From positions 1 to 34,634 of the forward strand of contig JAFGNZ010000055.1 of assembly GCA_016926755.1 (NCBI GenBank): a stretch of DNA of 34,634 bases, read 5' to 3'. The notes below the pieces were generated by a model, which was not told the DNA's origin, searched no databases, and saw only the letters and a list, made by a program, of their open reading frames with translations. Shown here piece after piece: positions 33,232 to 34,634 of this stretch (position 1 is the stretch's first letter; each line of letters opens with the position of its first letter). Source of the DNA: Myxococcaceae bacterium. GTDB taxonomy: Bacteria; Myxococcota; Myxococcia; Myxococcales; Myxococcaceae. Position numbers and translations under genes: made by a program.

Positions 33232-34634
33232 TCAGGGAGTGGCCGGGTGGGCCTCCGGCGCGACGGCTGGCGGAGCGGTAAGCTCCCGCGTCTCCGCCCG
33301 CTGGCTGACGCTCCGGAGCACGGGCAGCACGCTGCTGCGCTCGTCCGTCCAGGTGACCCTGGGTGGCTCCGCCAGCTCCAGCCGGCGCACGCTCGAGCCT
33401 GACTGCAGGAAGGTGCTCCCCCAGGAGAACCCGGCGTCCGGGCTGAGGATCATCCACGCGCTGCGCAGCGCGTCGCCCTGCGTCTCGCTGACCACGAGCG
33501 TGGCGAACATCCCGAAGGCCCGCGCGTGCGCGAGCACGATGGGTACCAGATCCAGGTGCACGTTGCTGATGTGCAGCACCAGCACGCCGCGCGGTGCCAG
33601 GAGCCGGCGGTACAGCGCCACCGCCTCCTCCGTCAGCAAGTGGAGCGGAATGGAGTCCGAGCTGAACACGTCCAGCGCGAGCACATCGAACGCCTGCGCC
33701 TGGCCCCGCTCCAGCTCCTGCTCCAGGGAGATGCGCGCGTCCCCCTCCACCACCTCCACCCGGGCCGGCGTGTCCCTCAAGTAGCTGAAGTAGCCACCCT
33801 CGCCCCAGGCCAGGGAGATGACCTTGGGGTTGATCTCATAGAAGCGCACCGTGTCGCCCTCCCGGGTGAGCGCGGCGCTGGTGCCCACGCCCAGCCCCAG
33901 CACACCGATGCGCAGTCCAGCGGGCAGCCCCTCGGCTTCGCGCAGGCGCCGGTGCTCGGCGATGGCCACATCCAAGCCGCTCCCGGGCGTGTAGTAGGCC
34001 ACGGCCTGCCGCCGGCGCTCGGGGGAGACGAACTGCACCCCGTGAGTGATGGCGCCGTGCTTGAGCGAGTACTGGTGCCGGTGCGCGTCACCCTGGGCGC
34101 TCTCCAGCACCTGCACCACGCCGAAGAAGTTGCGCGCCGTCAGCCGCACCTCGCGCCGGCTGTCCGCCACCGCCACCGCCAGCCCCATCACCACCCCGGC
34201 GAGCACGAACACGCGCAGCATCCGCCCCACCCGCCCCACCCGCTGCTCCCCGGCTGGGCGCGGCAGGAGCACCACCAGCGCCACGAGGCAGCACGCCGCC
34301 AGCGCCAGCGGGTACTCCGCGTAGGTGTCGAAGACGCGCGGCGCCAGGATGCCGACGATGAGGCCCCCCACCACTCCGCCCACCGACACCCAGAGGTAGA
34401 AGGCGCTCAGGTGGCGCGGCGCCGGCCTCAGGCGGTACAGCTCGCCATGGCACACCATGCAGCCGGCCAGCAGCGCCCCGCCGTGTGACAGGAGCAGGAA
34501 GGGCAGCGGGAAGTGAGGCCCCTCGAAGATGGAGCGGATCACCCCGCCCACCGCGACGATGAGGAGCAGGGAGAAGAGGGTGCGCGAGTACAGCGCCTCG
34601 CGCTCGAAGGCGATGATGAAGGTGAGCAGGTACA
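33232..34634 (-). CDS. Membrane-fused spermidine-synthase-like protein, N-terminus beyond the window
   Basis: At least 467 residues are visible and the frame stays open to base 34634, so the start lies outside. The N-terminal visible part is several hydrophobic helices. The C-terminal half is a methyltransferase/aminopropyltransferase fold with GLGVGTSAALTREGD, FYEINPKVISLA and VVEGDARISLE. After these comes LALDVFSSDSIPLHLLTEEAV. This matches the spermidine-synthase-like (SpeE/DUF) fold fused to membrane segments that is common in myxobacteria. The substrate is unclear; such fusions may not make spermidine. The gene ends 92 bp from the ClC start and probably heads the same strand region. Confidence 0.88.
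   Translation of the reverse strand, partial: YLLTFIIAFEREALYSRTLFSLLLIVAVGGVIRSIFEGPHFPLPFLLLSHGGALLAGCMVCHGELYRLRPAPRHLSAFYLWVSVGGVVGGLIVGILAPRVFDTYAEYPLALAACCLVALVVLLPRPAGEQRVGRVGRMLRVFVLAGVVMGLAVAVADSRREVRLTARNFFGVVQVLESAQGDAHRHQYSLKHGAITHGVQFVSPERRRQAVAYYTPGSGLDVAIAEHRRLREAEGLPAGLRIGVLGLGVGTSAALTREGDTVRFYEINPKVISLAWGEGGYFSYLRDTPARVEVVEGDARISLEQELERGQAQAFDVLALDVFSSDSIPLHLLTEEAVALYRRLLAPRGVLVLHISNVHLDLVPIVLAHARAFGMFATLVVSETQGDALRSAWMILSPDAGFSWGSTFLQSGSSVRRLELAEPPRVTWTDERSSVLPVLRSVSQRAETRELTAPPAVAPEAHPATP

Noticed and set aside
30662-33784. Very long plus-strand reading frame opposite the ClC gene
   Set aside because: It is antisense to a well-supported ClC gene, is rich in His, Arg and Gly, and has no recognisable domain.

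Overview
The window is GC-rich chromosomal DNA that looks like a large-genome myxobacterium (Cystobacterineae-like, for example the Archangium, Cystobacter, Stigmatella or Hyalangium group). The pointers are the third-position GC bias, a Ser/Thr kinase fused to TPR repeats, many lipoproteins, a carboxypeptidase-regulatory-like domain protein, and an hprK-rapZ pair in a Gram-negative-type setting. The genus is inferred, since no rRNA or other marker gene is present. I see no tRNA, rRNA, CRISPR array or intact insertion sequence. No gap between genes exceeds about 270 bases.

Bases 1-9700: a truncated methyl-accepting chemotaxis protein (minus strand) is followed by a SAM methyltransferase. Next is a compact TetR-controlled operon encoding TetR, an HlyD/DevB-type adaptor, a DevC/MacB-type permease, an ABC ATPase and a cytochrome c'-like protein. 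A perfect 22-bp palindrome sits on the presumed promoter, 5 bp before the tetR start. A second, unrelated-looking adaptor-permease-ATPase export operon (LolC/LolD-like) follows directly.

Bases 9700-14060: a sugar-type periplasmic binding protein is paired with a membrane histidine kinase and no transporter, suggesting a sensing module of the LuxPQ/TorTS kind. Convergent to it is a DUF3422 gene, a family I associate mainly with other proteobacteria, so it may be acquired. A large imperfect inverted repeat lies just upstream of it.

Bases 14060-17450: a translationally coupled three-gene operon on the minus strand encodes a ureidoglycolate-lyase-family (AllA-like) protein, a cyanuric-acid-hydrolase/barbiturase-family ring-opening amidohydrolase with all three Ser-Lys pairs, and a ThDP enzyme. 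This looks like an uncharacterised route for degrading a cyclic ureide, pyrimidine or triazine, and it is the most interesting system in the window.

Bases 17500-25800: an accessory-looking tract. It holds a Cys-rich lipoprotein, a 363-aa protein of unknown function with a charged N-terminus, the Ser/Thr kinase-TPR protein, an M35-type metallopeptidase, an in-frame remnant of an ATP-grasp enzyme, a small lipoprotein with a CxxC motif, and a lipoprotein with an alpha/beta-hydrolase nucleophile motif.

Bases 25800-34634: more core-like genes. These are rapZ and hprK (overlapping), a divergent GT22-like membrane mannosyltransferase, a HIT-family hydrolase, a membrane-anchored protein with a regulatory-like domain, a DUF1275 membrane protein, a ClC chloride channel/antiporter, and a membrane-fused spermidine-synthase-like protein that runs off the right edge.
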